From Pseudomonas alkylphenolica (lineage in GTDB: Bacteria > Pseudomonadota > Gammaproteobacteria > Pseudomonadales > Pseudomonadaceae): 64,000 nt of DNA. The notes beneath the pieces were generated by a model, which ran no database searches, had not been told where the DNA came from, and saw only the letters and a program-made list of their open reading frames with translations. The stretch is taken from NCBI RefSeq assembly GCF_004025535.1, contig NZ_QJRG01000048.1, forward strand, positions 126,933 through 190,932, read 5' to 3'. Below, piece by piece: positions 44,588 to 53,760 of the stretch; position 1 is the first letter of the stretch; each line of letters starts with the position of its first letter. The position numbers were made by a program, and so were the translations under genes.

Positions 44588-45832
44588 ATGGAAAACGTAT
44601 ACATCGTCGGCGTCGGCATGACCGCCTTCGGCCGCCACATCGACAAGAGCATCAAGCAACTCACCGCCTGGGCGGTGGAGGATGCGCTCAAAGACGCCGG
44701 TTGTGACCGCAAGTGGGTCCAGGTCGGCTTCTTCGGCAACTGCACCCAGGGCCACTTCGATGGCCAGCACATGATCCGTGGTCAGGTGGCATTGCTGCCG
44801 CTGGGCCTGGACGGCATCCCGATTTTCAACATCGAAGGTGCCTGCGCGTCTTCCAGCCATGCCTTCAACCTGGCGGTGACCCAGCTGCAAGCCGGTGCCG
44901 CCGAGGTCGCTCTGGCCGTTGGTGCGGAGAAAATGTTCTACAGCGACAAGGCCAAAATGTTCTCGGCGTTCGAGTCGGCCTGGGACATTGAAACCTTCGA
45001 AGAGAACAAGCAGTACCTGGCTGCCATGGGCAAGGGCGTGATTCCACCCGCCGGTTCGCAATCGGAAAAGCCCTACAGCCCGTTCATGGACGTCTATGCG
45101 GCCCTGGGCCGTGGCGGCCTGATGGAGCGTTATGGCGTGACCCAGCGTCAGCTGGCCGCCGTGTCGTCGAAGAACCACGGTCATTCGGTGCACAATGAGC
45201 GCTCGCAGTACCGCAATGCCATGAGCATCGAGGAAATCCTCGCTGCGCCGCCGATCACCTATCCGATCACCCTGCCAATGTGCTCGCCGATCTCCGACGG
45301 CGCCGCTGCGGCGATTCTCTGCACCGAGTCGGCCCTGAAGAAATACGGTTTCGACAAGAACCGCGCGATCAAGGTCCTCGCCAGCGTGGTGCGCTCCGCC
45401 TCCGCCCGCGCGGCCGATGATTTCGACAAGGGTTGTACCCACCTGGCCGGCAAAGCCGCCTTCGAACAGGCCGGTATTGCCCCGCAGGATGTCGATGTGG
45501 CCGAAGTCCATGACGCCACGGCCATCGGTGAACTGCTCGCCATTGAAGCCCTGGGCCTGTGTGAGCCTGGCATGAGCGGGATAATGGCCGAACGTGGCGA
45601 CAGCGCCCTTGGCGGCAGACTGCCAGTCAACCCCTCCGGTGGCCTGGAGTCCAAGGGGCACCCCATTGGCGCCACGGGCATCGGGCAGATTTTCGAACTG
45701 GTCGAGCAACTGCGCGGCAACTGCGGCCCGCGTCAGGTGGAAGGTGCACGGATTGCCCTGCAAGGCAACGGCGGCGGTCTCTGGCGGGTAGAAGAATCCA
45801 CCGAGCATGTCGGTATTTTCGGCCGCGCCTGA
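44588..45832 (+). CDS. SCP2-type thiolase / lipid-transfer protein, distinct subfamily
   Basis: 414 residues. The catalytic residues are present: Cys in EGACASSSHAFNLAV and His in SKGHPIGATGIGQIFEL. The VAEVHDATAIGELLAIEALGL segment replaces the ELHDCF form of the thiolases at 13335 and 37443, so this is a separate branch. It follows the crotonase gene after 45 bases and precedes the SDR. Together with the crotonase and SDR it supplies hydration, oxidation and cleavage. The physiological substrate is unknown. Confidence 0.86.
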   Translation: MENVYIVGVGMTAFGRHIDKSIKQLTAWAVEDALKDAGCDRKWVQVGFFGNCTQGHFDGQHMIRGQVALLPLGLDGIPIFNIEGACASSSHAFNLAVTQLQAGAAEVALAVGAEKMFYSDKAKMFSAFESAWDIETFEENKQYLAAMGKGVIPPAGSQSEKPYSPFMDVYAALGRGGLMERYGVTQRQLAAVSSKNHGHSVHNERSQYRNAMSIEEILAAPPITYPITLPMCSPISDGAAAAILCTESALKKYGFDKNRAIKVLASVVRSASARAADDFDKGCTHLAGKAAFEQAGIAPQDVDVAEVHDATAIGELLAIEALGLCEPGMSGIMAERGDSALGGRLPVNPSGGLESKGHPIGATGIGQIFELVEQLRGNCGPRQVEGARIALQGNGGGLWRVEESTEHVGIFGRA

Positions 45833-45917
45833 TCTTTATGGGGAACGGCGACTCAGGGGAAACCACGCACTTCCTCCGCCGTTCGCCACCTATCATCAAT
45901 AACAAGAGGAAAACACC

Positions 45918-46838
45918 ATGACCATTCGCTTCGATGACCGTGTTGCCATCGTCACCGGCGCCGGCAACGGCTTGGGCCGCGTTCACGCGCTGAACCTCGC
46001 GGCCCTGGGCGCCAAGGTAGTCGTCAACGATTTCGGCGGCAGCCGCGACGGCTCCGGCAGCTCGTCGGACGCCGCCCTGTCTGTGGTTGAGGAAATTCGC
46101 CAGGCGGGTGGCACCGCTATCGCCAACGGCGCAAACGTTGCGGACTACGAGCAGGTTCAGGCCATGGTCAGGCAGGCGATAGACGCCTTCGGGCGCGTCG
46201 ACATCCTGATCAACAACGCCGGCATTCTGCGTGACAAGTCGTTCGCCAAGATGGAGATGGCCGACATCCATGCCGTGATCAATGTCCACCTGATGGGCTC
46301 GATCCACTGCACCAAGGCAGTGTGGGAAGTCATGCGCGAGCAGAACTACGGGCGCGTCCTGATGACCACCTCCGCCGCAGGCCTGTTTGGCAACTTCGGC
46401 CAGGCCAACTATGGTGCAGCGAAAATGGCCGTGGTCGGTCTGATGAACATGCTCGCCATCGAGGGCCGCAAGAACAACATTCTGGTCAATACCCTGGCGC
46501 CGATGGCTGCCACGCGCATGACCGAAGATGTGATGCCGGCCGAGTTGCTGGCGGCCAGCCGTCCTGAGCAGGTTACTCCGGGCGCGTTGTTCCTGGTCAG
46601 CGAAAATGCGCCAACCAAACTGATCCTGGGCGCTGGCGCCGGGGTGTTCACCGCCCTGCGCGTGGAAGAGACCGCGCCGGTGTACATCGGCAGCGATGAA
46701 CTGTCACCGGAAGCCATCGAAGCCCATCTGGCGCAGATCACCGACTGGAGCACCGCCGTTACCCGCGACGACGCCAACCAGCAGGTCAAGGTTTTCATCG
46801 ACACCGCCCTGCAGGCCATCAAGGCTCAACAGGCCTGA
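45918..46838 (+). CDS. Short-chain dehydrogenase, MFE-2 SDR-domain type
   Basis: 305 residues. TGAGNGLGRVHAL near residues 13-25, NDFGGSRDGSGSSSDAA, NNAGILRDKSF and the catalytic YGAAKMAVVG are present. The extra ~50 residues after the SDR core (DELSPEAIEAHLAQITDW) match the linker found in multifunctional enzyme type 2, and the N-terminal half strongly resembles the SDR domain of the fusion at 21284. Here the hydratase domain is absent and a separate crotonase lies in the same operon. Likely a 3-hydroxyacyl-CoA dehydrogenase. Confidence 0.86.
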   Translation: MTIRFDDRVAIVTGAGNGLGRVHALNLAALGAKVVVNDFGGSRDGSGSSSDAALSVVEEIRQAGGTAIANGANVADYEQVQAMVRQAIDAFGRVDILINNAGILRDKSFAKMEMADIHAVINVHLMGSIHCTKAVWEVMREQNYGRVLMTTSAAGLFGNFGQANYGAAKMAVVGLMNMLAIEGRKNNILVNTLAPMAATRMTEDVMPAELLAASRPEQVTPGALFLVSENAPTKLILGAGAGVFTALRVEETAPVYIGSDELSPEAIEAHLAQITDWSTAVTRDDANQQVKVFIDTALQAIKAQQA

Positions 46839-46921
46839 GCATTCGCAGGATAGGGCCGGTGATAATCGTGCGATGATGATTGCAACGGGCGTGCAGCGAC
46901 ACGCCCGGACGGAGAATAACG

Positions 46922-48493
46922 ATGACAATAATGAACTTCGCACACACGGTCGGTAACCTGGCCGTGCGTTTCGGCGACCGGGAAGCCCTGGTCAACATCG
47001 AGCGCAATCGACGCTACACCTTCAAAGAGCTGCACGCGCTGACCAATCGCATCGTCAACATGCTTCGCGAACGCCTTGAACTGCGCCGCGGCGATGTCTA
47101 CCTGTGCATTCTGGAAAACGACAACATCGCGCTGTTCCATGCCTGGACAGCGCTCAAGGGCGACGCAGCGGCGGCTTACACCAACTACCGTGACGCCTTC
47201 GAGGAACACCGCTGGCAGGTGGAGTTCATTCGCCCGAAAGTGGTGTTCATCGAAAACGCCCTGATCGACCGATACTTCGACCTGCTCCACGATCAGGGCA
47301 TCACCGTTGTCTGCATGGACCCTCCGGCTACCCCGCGGGAGGGGCTGCTGTATTTCTGGGACCTGCTCGACGGTGTGCCGGATCACAACCCCGGCGTCGA
47401 CAACGACATGCAACGGGATGCGCTGGTCTACCGCTTCACCGGTGGCACCACCGGCCAGAGCAAGTGCGCCGCCTACACCCTCGACAACTGGATGGCGCTG
47501 CGTGACTCGATGTACCTGGAGGCTGAACAGCCTTATCAGCCAGACACCCGCTTCCTGCACATGGCGCCCATCAGCCACGGCTCCGGCCTGGGCCTGTTGC
47601 CCACCTTGTTTCGCGGTGGTTGCACCCTGACCCAGAACATTCCGGACCTGGCGCAACTGTGCCGCAACATCGAAGCCGAAAAGGTCACTATGACCTTGCT
47701 GGTGCCGACCATGATCTACCGTCTGCTGGAGTTGCCCGAAGCCAGGGACTACGACCTGTCTTCACTGCAGACCATGGCCTACGGCGCCGCTCCCATGAGC
47801 CCGGCGAAACTGCGTCAGGCCCAACAGCGCTTCGGCAATATTTTCATGCAGATCTACGGCGCCACCGAAAGCCTGCATGCCGTTGCGCTGTTGAGCAAGG
47901 CCGATCACCTCACCGAAAACGAGCAGCAACTGTCGTCGGCCGGGCGCATTGCCGTGGGCGCGGAGATCCTGATTGTCGACGACAACGGCAAGGAGGTACC
48001 CCTGGGGACCACCGGCGAGCTGTGGGTGCGCTCGCGCGGCACCATTGCGGGTTACTACAAGAACCCGCAGGGTACGGCCACGGAGTTTCACAACGGCTAC
48101 TGGAAGTCCGGCGACATGGGCTATATCGACGCGCAGGGCTTTCTGTTCCTGGTCGACCGCAAGAAAGACATGATCATTACCGGTGGCTTCAACGTGTACG
48201 CCATTGAGGTGGAAGCGGCGCTCAATGCCCACCCTGCGGTGTCCAACTCGGCGGTGGTTGGCATTCCCCATGAGGAATGGGGCGAGGCGGTGCATGCCGA
48301 GGTAGTGCTAAAAGCCGGTGAAAGTCTGTCGGCGCAGGCACTGATCGAACATGTCAAAGGTCGTCTGGGCCGGTTCAAGGTCCCCAAATCCATCGTCTTC
48401 GTCGACGCTCTTCCGGTCAGTGTGGTGGGCAAGGTGCTGCGTCGCCAGGTGCGCGAGAAATACTGGAAAGACAAGGCCCGTTGCGTGTCCTGA
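46922..48493 (+). CDS. AMP-forming acyl-CoA ligase (copy 2 of a paralog pair)
   Basis: 523 residues from the ATG at 46922, behind ACGGAGAATAACG. P-loop YRFTGGTTGQSKCAAY, SGDMGYIDAQGFLFLVDRKKD and VGKVLRRQVREKYW with the acylation lysine. It is close to the ligase at 31340 throughout, including the shared TMAYGAAPMSPAKLRQAQQRFGNI-type segment, so one gene was duplicated from the other or both were acquired with their modules. It closes the rightward operon and is followed by a strong terminator. It may activate a later intermediate or an alternative substrate. Confidence 0.87.
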   Translation: MTIMNFAHTVGNLAVRFGDREALVNIERNRRYTFKELHALTNRIVNMLRERLELRRGDVYLCILENDNIALFHAWTALKGDAAAAYTNYRDAFEEHRWQVEFIRPKVVFIENALIDRYFDLLHDQGITVVCMDPPATPREGLLYFWDLLDGVPDHNPGVDNDMQRDALVYRFTGGTTGQSKCAAYTLDNWMALRDSMYLEAEQPYQPDTRFLHMAPISHGSGLGLLPTLFRGGCTLTQNIPDLAQLCRNIEAEKVTMTLLVPTMIYRLLELPEARDYDLSSLQTMAYGAAPMSPAKLRQAQQRFGNIFMQIYGATESLHAVALLSKADHLTENEQQLSSAGRIAVGAEILIVDDNGKEVPLGTTGELWVRSRGTIAGYYKNPQGTATEFHNGYWKSGDMGYIDAQGFLFLVDRKKDMIITGGFNVYAIEVEAALNAHPAVSNSAVVGIPHEEWGEAVHAEVVLKAGESLSAQALIEHVKGRLGRFKVPKSIVFVDALPVSVVGKVLRRQVREKYWKDKARCVS

Positions 48494-48530
48494 AGCGTCG
48501 CGCATCATCGATACTACCCCTTCGTTTTGT

Positions 48531-48584
48531 GCCCTGATGTCTCCTTCCGTCCTTGGTCAGGCGGGGGCATCGGGGCTTTTTTTT
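48531..48584 (+). terminator. Intrinsic terminator of the crotonase-thiolase-SDR-ligase operon
   Basis: GCCCTGATG (48531-48539) pairs with CATCGGGGC (48568-48576), followed by TTTTTTTT. It lies 37 bases after the ligase stop. Confidence 0.85.
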
Positions 48585-48622
48585 GGGGTTTGGGTTTGGG
48601 CTGGTTACAGCCCATCCCCCGA

Positions 48623-49660
48623 TCAACTGGCAGGCTGCGCCTCAGGCAGCGTCCAACGGCCATCGAGTACCGGCTGCTCCGGCAGATAGAAGCGCACCAT
48701 ATAATTCCAGCCCGGCGTAATCGGCAGGCAATTCACCGTTGCCGCCGTGCAATCGCCAAACTGCACCGAAACCCGCCCACCCTCACCTTTCTTCGCCGTG
48801 AGGTTGTTCAGCGTGTAGGCCTCTTGCGGGTTCGGCCGGTAATGGCCATCAGCATCGTAGACACTGATCGACCAGAATCCCTGCACCGGCACTTCACCGA
48901 TATTCAGCCGATAGGGTGTCACCCCGTCGTTGCGCGCCGGGGTCACGATCTGATAGTAAGCGTCCTGTTGCGGATTGCCGCCCCAGGCCATCGCACTGCC
49001 GATCAAATGGCGCACCGGGTCAACCTCACCGGGTTTGCCGAACATCCCCCGCGAATCACTCAGCGACTGCCCCAGGACCGACAACGCACCGCGCATTCTG
49101 GCCCTGCTGGTCTCATCCCAGTCTGGTACTTCGAAACGTCCGGGCCCACCGGGCTGGCTGACGGCAATGGCATCCTGCAGTCCGTGCACCTGGCTCAGGT
49201 CCGCAGGATCGGCAGGGTCGACCAGAAGCCGCACCCCGAGCATGACGTAGCGTGTACCGATCTGCTCACGGCTGACCGTATGTTCACCGGCACCGTAGTA
49301 AACACCGACGACATGATGATCCTCGTTGATCAATGCCAACGACAGGTAACGTTTGCCCGCCTCTGGCAAGGACAGCGTGACCGGCCCGGCATCCAGATCA
49401 AAAACGGCAGTGGAATACAGCGTGTCACGGTTTGGCCGCACTACGGTTTTCGCCCCGGCGGGAATCAACGCCCGCCAGTGAAAGAAACGCCCCAGACCGG
49501 CCCGTTCGATGGTCAGGGCGAAATAGCGGTCGGTTTCGGCGCGGATGAAGTTGTCGACCGTAACCACTGCCGGTGCGCCTGGCAACGCCTGGCTATGGGC
49601 AGTGGGCAAGCAGGCTGCCAGCAAGGCGCCCGCCACCAGCATGACTTTTAATTCGTTCAT
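48623..49660 (-). CDS. Exported DUF1254/DUF1214 protein (copy B1)
   Basis: 345 residues with a signal peptide ending near TAHSQALPG (about residue 23). RPNRDTLYSTAVFDLDAGPV and ITPGWNYMVRFYLPE are nearly the same as in the protein at 8420 (copy A1). The gene pair B1-B2 has the same order, strand and spacing (29 bases) as A1-A2 at 8420-10887, so the two pairs are duplicates placed at opposite ends of the acyl-CoA island. Function unknown; periplasmic. Confidence 0.85.
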   Translation of the reverse strand: MNELKVMLVAGALLAACLPTAHSQALPGAPAVVTVDNFIRAETDRYFALTIERAGLGRFFHWRALIPAGAKTVVRPNRDTLYSTAVFDLDAGPVTLSLPEAGKRYLSLALINEDHHVVGVYYGAGEHTVSREQIGTRYVMLGVRLLVDPADPADLSQVHGLQDAIAVSQPGGPGRFEVPDWDETSRARMRGALSVLGQSLSDSRGMFGKPGEVDPVRHLIGSAMAWGGNPQQDAYYQIVTPARNDGVTPYRLNIGEVPVQGFWSISVYDADGHYRPNPQEAYTLNNLTAKKGEGGRVSVQFGDCTAATVNCLPITPGWNYMVRFYLPEQPVLDGRWTLPEAQPAS

Positions 49661-49689
49661 ATCGTTGTCCTCAAGAGGGTTGACGGGGG

Positions 49690-51042
49690 TTACAGGCGAA
49701 CCAGTGCAGGCGGAAAGTACTTGCCTTCAGCCACTGGACCTTCAGGCCCGTAGAACCGCAACATCAGACGAAACGACTGGTCCGCCACGGTCGGCAGCCA
49801 GTTGCCCTGTGGGGCACCGTGAGGAAGTTTCGGCCCGAAATACAGCGTAAGTGACCCGTCTGCGTTACGTTTCAGGTCCGATTGATTGTTCAGGGTGAAG
49901 CGGTCGAGTGCATTGGGCAGCACTTTGAAGGTTTTGCTGTTAACCGCCGTGACCGACCAGAAATAGCGCGCAAAGCCCGAAGGAAGCTGACCACCCGGGA
50001 AAGTCAGCGCATAACTTTGCCCGCCTTCCAGCACCTTGCCGTCGACGTCCAGGGCGCTACGGAAGTAATTGACCTCCTGCTGGGTGTTCGCCCAGATTCC
50101 CCCGAGATCGACCAGGGTACGGGCAAGATAGTCGCTACCGTAGGCGCCCGAGGCGGCGGGCCGCACCCAGCCATTGCCGATGACGCCACGGCCCAGCGTG
50201 GGTGCGGCACGGGCCAGGTCATTGAATGCCTGGGTCTTTATCTGCTGATCGATGCGCGCCCGCTGATCAGGGTGTCTGAGCTGTTCGGCAATCGCCCGTA
50301 CCTGAGCCTGCTGCGCTTGCATGCCAGGGTTCAGGTCCGGTTCCTGCAGCGCCAGCGAGGCGGCTTCAAACGCTTCCACACCTGGCAGTTTGTTCAATGC
50401 GAACACGAGGCCTTTGGGCACAGGCGGCAGTTCGGGTGTGCCCGTGGGACGCAGACTGAATTGAGACTGGAGCTGTTCGGCCTTGTTCCAGTCATCACCG
50501 AGCTCGACGCGGGTCAATACCCGGGCCGTACGCACGGGCAGGTCAATGCGCTGGACCGATGCCGGCAGATCGACCTTGGCACCCTGCAGACAGACCGCAA
50601 AGTCCCCATCAGGACGTTCCGAGAAGGTGCGCTCATTGATGTTGGCCAGCGTTTCCCCCCAGCCATTGAGAAACTGCACGGTGTAGTAGCGACCGGAAAT
50701 TTTCGGCACGCTGACTTGCGTGCAACTGCGCTCATCCACCGCCACCCAGGCTTCCGAATAGGCTACATCAAGGTTGGGATTGGGCCAGTCCACCGCACCA
50801 GGCTTGCGATGCACTAGCTGGTTCCACTGCATGCCGTCCTGAAAATCCAGTTGCTGCTGGCGCATTACCAGCAGGCGCCCGAGCAGATAGATATAGGCGT
50901 CGCTTACCTGCTGGTCGCTGGCAATCGTGGGCGATTCGGCCGTGATCGGGGCTGAGCTGCCACTGGCAGGCTGAATGAGCGCAGCCAGGCAGGCCATAGC
51001 AAAGGCGCCTGTACCAAGCGCCCCACGCGATGTTGCTTTCAT
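49690..51042 (-). CDS. Exported DUF1254/DUF1214 protein, long form (copy B2)
   Basis: 450 residues with a signal peptide (residues 1-29, ACLAALIQPASG). DUF1254 features are near WPNPNLDVAYSEAWVAVDE and DUF1214 features near RYFWSVTAVNSKTFKVLPNALDRFTL. It is more diverged from its counterpart at 9481 than B1 is from A1, which suggests either an older duplication or different selection on the two partners. It begins 29 bases upstream of B1 and probably heads a two-gene transcript; a large hairpin lies upstream. Confidence 0.82.
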   Translation of the reverse strand: MKATSRGALGTGAFAMACLAALIQPASGSSAPITAESPTIASDQQVSDAYIYLLGRLLVMRQQQLDFQDGMQWNQLVHRKPGAVDWPNPNLDVAYSEAWVAVDERSCTQVSVPKISGRYYTVQFLNGWGETLANINERTFSERPDGDFAVCLQGAKVDLPASVQRIDLPVRTARVLTRVELGDDWNKAEQLQSQFSLRPTGTPELPPVPKGLVFALNKLPGVEAFEAASLALQEPDLNPGMQAQQAQVRAIAEQLRHPDQRARIDQQIKTQAFNDLARAAPTLGRGVIGNGWVRPAASGAYGSDYLARTLVDLGGIWANTQQEVNYFRSALDVDGKVLEGGQSYALTFPGGQLPSGFARYFWSVTAVNSKTFKVLPNALDRFTLNNQSDLKRNADGSLTLYFGPKLPHGAPQGNWLPTVADQSFRLMLRFYGPEGPVAEGKYFPPALVRL

Positions 51043-51091
51043 TGTTGTTCTCCATCGGGGTCCATGTGAACACCCCTTATGCCGTTACCAC

Positions 51092-51128
51092 GCCCATACC
51101 GCCCCTCCCGTTTTGGGGTGGCATGGGC
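51092..51128. terminator. Strong hairpin between the alcohol dehydrogenase and DUF1254 genes
   Basis: GCCCATACCGCCCC (51092-51105) folds back on GGGGTGGCATGGGC (51115-51128) with one mismatch and one G-U pair. It lies 38 bases beyond the dehydrogenase stop. There is no U tract; the inner CCCC/GGGG portion resembles the regulator boxes. Confidence 0.5.
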
Positions 51129-51165
51129 TTGCAGGCAACGTAGAGAACATCGCGACGGTGCCACG

Positions 51166-52227
51166 TCAGGCGATATTGACGTCCTTGAGCGACGCCATGT
51201 CGATGACGAAACGGTACTTCACATCGTTTTTGTGCATACGCGCGAACGCCTGGTTGATGTCCTGGATCTGGATCATCTCGCAGCTCGGCAGCACCTGGTG
51301 CTCGGCGCAGAAATCCAGCAGTTCCTGAGTCTGTTCCAGGCCACCAATCAAAGACCCGGCAATGGAGCGGTTGTTGACGGCCAGCAAGGCGCCATGGACA
51401 GGCTCCAGTGGCTCCAGCGCGCCGACCAGCACCAGTGTGCCGTTGCGGGCCAGCAGCATCAGGTAAGGGTTGACATTGTGTCCGCGCGGGATGGTGTCGA
51501 GGACCAGGTCAAAACTGCTGGCGGCCGCCTTCATGGCCTGCGCATCGCTGGACAGCAAGACATGGTGGGCACCCAGCGCACGGGCATCGTCGGCCTTGCC
51601 GGGCGAGGTGGTAATCACTGTGACCGTGGCGCCCAGGGCCACGGCCAGTTTCACCGCCATGTGCCCCAACCCACCCAGGCCGATGACCGCCAGGCGCGTA
51701 CCGGCCCTGACCCCGTGCTCGCGCAGGGGTGTCCACACCGTGATGCCCGCGCACAGCAGCGGCCCGGTAAAACGTGGGTCCAGCGCCTGCGGTACGCGCA
51801 GCACGAACTGCTCGCGCACGACGATGTGCTGAGCATAGCCACCGCGGGTCACTTCGCCGCTGATACGGTCCAGGCCGTTGTAGGTCGGGGTCGGACCATG
51901 GCTGCAGTGCGGCTCCTGGTGCTGTTCGCAGGCCTCGCAGTGCTGACAGCTGTCGACCAGGCAGCCGACCGCGACCCGATCGCCCGCGCGGTAACTGCTG
52001 ACGGCGGCACCGACGGCGGTCACCCGGCCGACGATTTCATGGCCAGGGACACAGGGAAAGCGCGTGTTTTTCCAGTCGTTGTGCACGTAGTGCATGTCGG
52101 AATGGCAGACGCCACAATAATCAATGTCGATGGCCACATCATCGTCGCGCAGCGCACGGCGATCGAAGCGTACAGGGGCAAGGGGGGCGTTGGCTTCATG
52201 GACGCCGTAGCCGATACAAGTGGTCAT
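51166..52227 (-). CDS. Zinc-dependent alcohol dehydrogenase, YahK/cinnamyl-ADH type
   Basis: 353 residues of the medium-chain dehydrogenase family. Catalytic zinc ligands are visible as C38 with H63 in GHE. The structural zinc site has four cysteines in CLVDSCQHCEACEQHQEPHC, and the Rossmann motif is GLGGLGHMAVKLA. YahK-type enzymes are NADPH-dependent aldehyde reductases with a broad range. It lies downstream of the acyl-CoA reductase and adenylating enzyme genes, so it could reduce their aldehyde product to an alcohol, or work in reverse. A terminator separates it from luxC, so it may have its own promoter. Confidence 0.88.
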   Translation of the reverse strand: MTTCIGYGVHEANAPLAPVRFDRRALRDDDVAIDIDYCGVCHSDMHYVHNDWKNTRFPCVPGHEIVGRVTAVGAAVSSYRAGDRVAVGCLVDSCQHCEACEQHQEPHCSHGPTPTYNGLDRISGEVTRGGYAQHIVVREQFVLRVPQALDPRFTGPLLCAGITVWTPLREHGVRAGTRLAVIGLGGLGHMAVKLAVALGATVTVITTSPGKADDARALGAHHVLLSSDAQAMKAAASSFDLVLDTIPRGHNVNPYLMLLARNGTLVLVGALEPLEPVHGALLAVNNRSIAGSLIGGLEQTQELLDFCAEHQVLPSCEMIQIQDINQAFARMHKNDVKYRFVIDMASLKDVNIA

Positions 52228-52254
52228 GAGAACTCTCCGGATTCTGGGTAAGCA

Positions 52255-52287
52255 AAACCCCGCAGGGCAAACACTGCGGGCTTTTTT
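52255..52287 (-). terminator. Terminator of the luxE-luxC operon
   Basis: CCCGCAG (52259-52265) and CTGCGGG (52274-52280) form a stem. A T6 tract follows on the plus strand and GGTTTTG on the minus strand, where the operon ends at 52300. Confidence 0.75.
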
Positions 52288-52299
52288 CCTTGGCAGGGG

Positions 52300-53757
52300 T
52301 CAGATCGATGGGCGCAGCCAGGGTGCGGCGCTGGTTTCGGGCGCAGCGATCTGGTTGGAGATCCATTTCCCCATGCGACGCATCGGTTCGATGGAGTCCT
52401 GTGGAGCGGCAAATTTCATTGCTGCGGCATACCCCAGTGACACGATGCGTTGCGCGCCATACAGCGGCAGCACATCCTTGAGCTGGTCCTTGATGCTTTC
52501 CGGATAGACACCGACAGTCTGGGTGTAGGCATCGACCGCATTCATCATCTCGCTCAAGTCGTCGACCGGTACCAGGTTGGCGGTGCGGTCGTCGAGACTG
52601 GCGGCGAACGACACCGGCTCAGGCAGTTGCGAACAGATGATCGCGCCCTCGCCGGCCTTGCCGCCGATGACCTTGTACCACTCGTCATCGAGTCGTAGTG
52701 CATCGACATGGGCCTTGAGGCCCTGGTCATAGCGCTTGGGCGTGGTACTGAGGGTATTGGGCAAGCCGATCATGGCGTCATAGACGTACTGACCAAAGGT
52801 GTTGAGGCGCTCCAGACCTTGCTCATCGGTACCGCTCTGCACGTACACCACCCGTGCGCACACGCAGCCCTTCTGGTTGATCGCACCGATATCGGCCGCC
52901 AGGCGCACAGCGGCTTCGCGCATGCTCGCTTCGCTGTCGAAGGTGTCTTTGCCGATGATGCTGGCGCTGCGCTTGGGGTCCAGGGAAATCAGCTCCAGCC
53001 CCGGCTGAATGTAGCGCGTTACATGCTTGATCGAGGCAAAACCACCCCAGGCGACGATCTTTTCCAGGTTCTGCGGCTGGTACAGGCGTTGTTCGAACGC
53101 TTCGTCGCCGCCCTTCCAGTAAGCGACACTCAGGTGCTTGGTCAGCGGATGGTCCGGGGCCATATCGACCATGGTACGGGCGATGGCCAGCGCGGTGAAC
53201 GGGTCGTTGGACGGCGCCTTGATGATCGCATCGCTACGCAGGACCATGTTGCGGATGATGGTCCACAACGACAGGGACACCGCATTGCCGGCCACGATGT
53301 GCAAGGTCCGCGCGCCAAAGCAACGCACTTCCAGCCGGGTGCCGTCGAGCAGTGTCTGCGGCACCCAGCCCTCCAGGTACTTGATACCGACCGTGGTTTC
53401 CGCCATTTCGCGGATGAATTCGCGCGACAGCATGTGCTGCAGGCCCATGTAGGAGCCCTTGACGATGCTCGGGGTGGTCGGTGCGGTCAGGTACGACAGC
53501 TCGCAGGCTTCCTGCAGGTAGCGGTTTTTGTCCAGCGCCAGGCGTTCGCCGAGGGCTACGGCATAGTCGAGAATGTCCTCGAAGCTCAAGCTGTACAGGT
53601 CCGCCAGGCGGGCCGGGTTGCCCAGGGGCAACTGATCGATGTATTTGTTGGCATCGGGGGTGAGGAAGCTTAGATCGCCACCGCGGCCACCCACTTCAAT
53701 CAGGTTGTCGGTGATCACTTGACCACGGATGATCATTGGCGCAATTGGGTGGGACAT
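52300..53757 (-). CDS. LuxC-like acyl-CoA reductase
   Basis: 485 residues of the LuxC family (aldehyde-dehydrogenase fold). The active-site cysteine lies in ADIGAINQKGCVCARV near residue 298, where V. harveyi LuxC has its acyl-accepting Cys. In luminous bacteria LuxC reduces fatty acyl groups to aldehyde, taking them from LuxE. The LuxE-like gene ends 3 bases upstream, so the two form a reductase pair, but no luxAB or luxD is present and light production is not implied. Here the pair may make or consume a long-chain aldehyde. Length is normal for LuxC. Confidence 0.85.
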   Translation of the reverse strand: MSHPIAPMIIRGQVITDNLIEVGGRGGDLSFLTPDANKYIDQLPLGNPARLADLYSLSFEDILDYAVALGERLALDKNRYLQEACELSYLTAPTTPSIVKGSYMGLQHMLSREFIREMAETTVGIKYLEGWVPQTLLDGTRLEVRCFGARTLHIVAGNAVSLSLWTIIRNMVLRSDAIIKAPSNDPFTALAIARTMVDMAPDHPLTKHLSVAYWKGGDEAFEQRLYQPQNLEKIVAWGGFASIKHVTRYIQPGLELISLDPKRSASIIGKDTFDSEASMREAAVRLAADIGAINQKGCVCARVVYVQSGTDEQGLERLNTFGQYVYDAMIGLPNTLSTTPKRYDQGLKAHVDALRLDDEWYKVIGGKAGEGAIICSQLPEPVSFAASLDDRTANLVPVDDLSEMMNAVDAYTQTVGVYPESIKDQLKDVLPLYGAQRIVSLGYAAAMKFAAPQDSIEPMRRMGKWISNQIAAPETSAAPWLRPSI

Positions 53758-53760
53758 GGC

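Noticed and set aside
11541..48493. A complete steroid-degradation cluster
   Set aside because: The side-chain-type enzymes fit, but no ketosteroid dehydrogenase, 9-alpha-hydroxylase, extradiol dioxygenase or ring-cleavage hydrolase is visible, so the substrate cannot be called a steroid.
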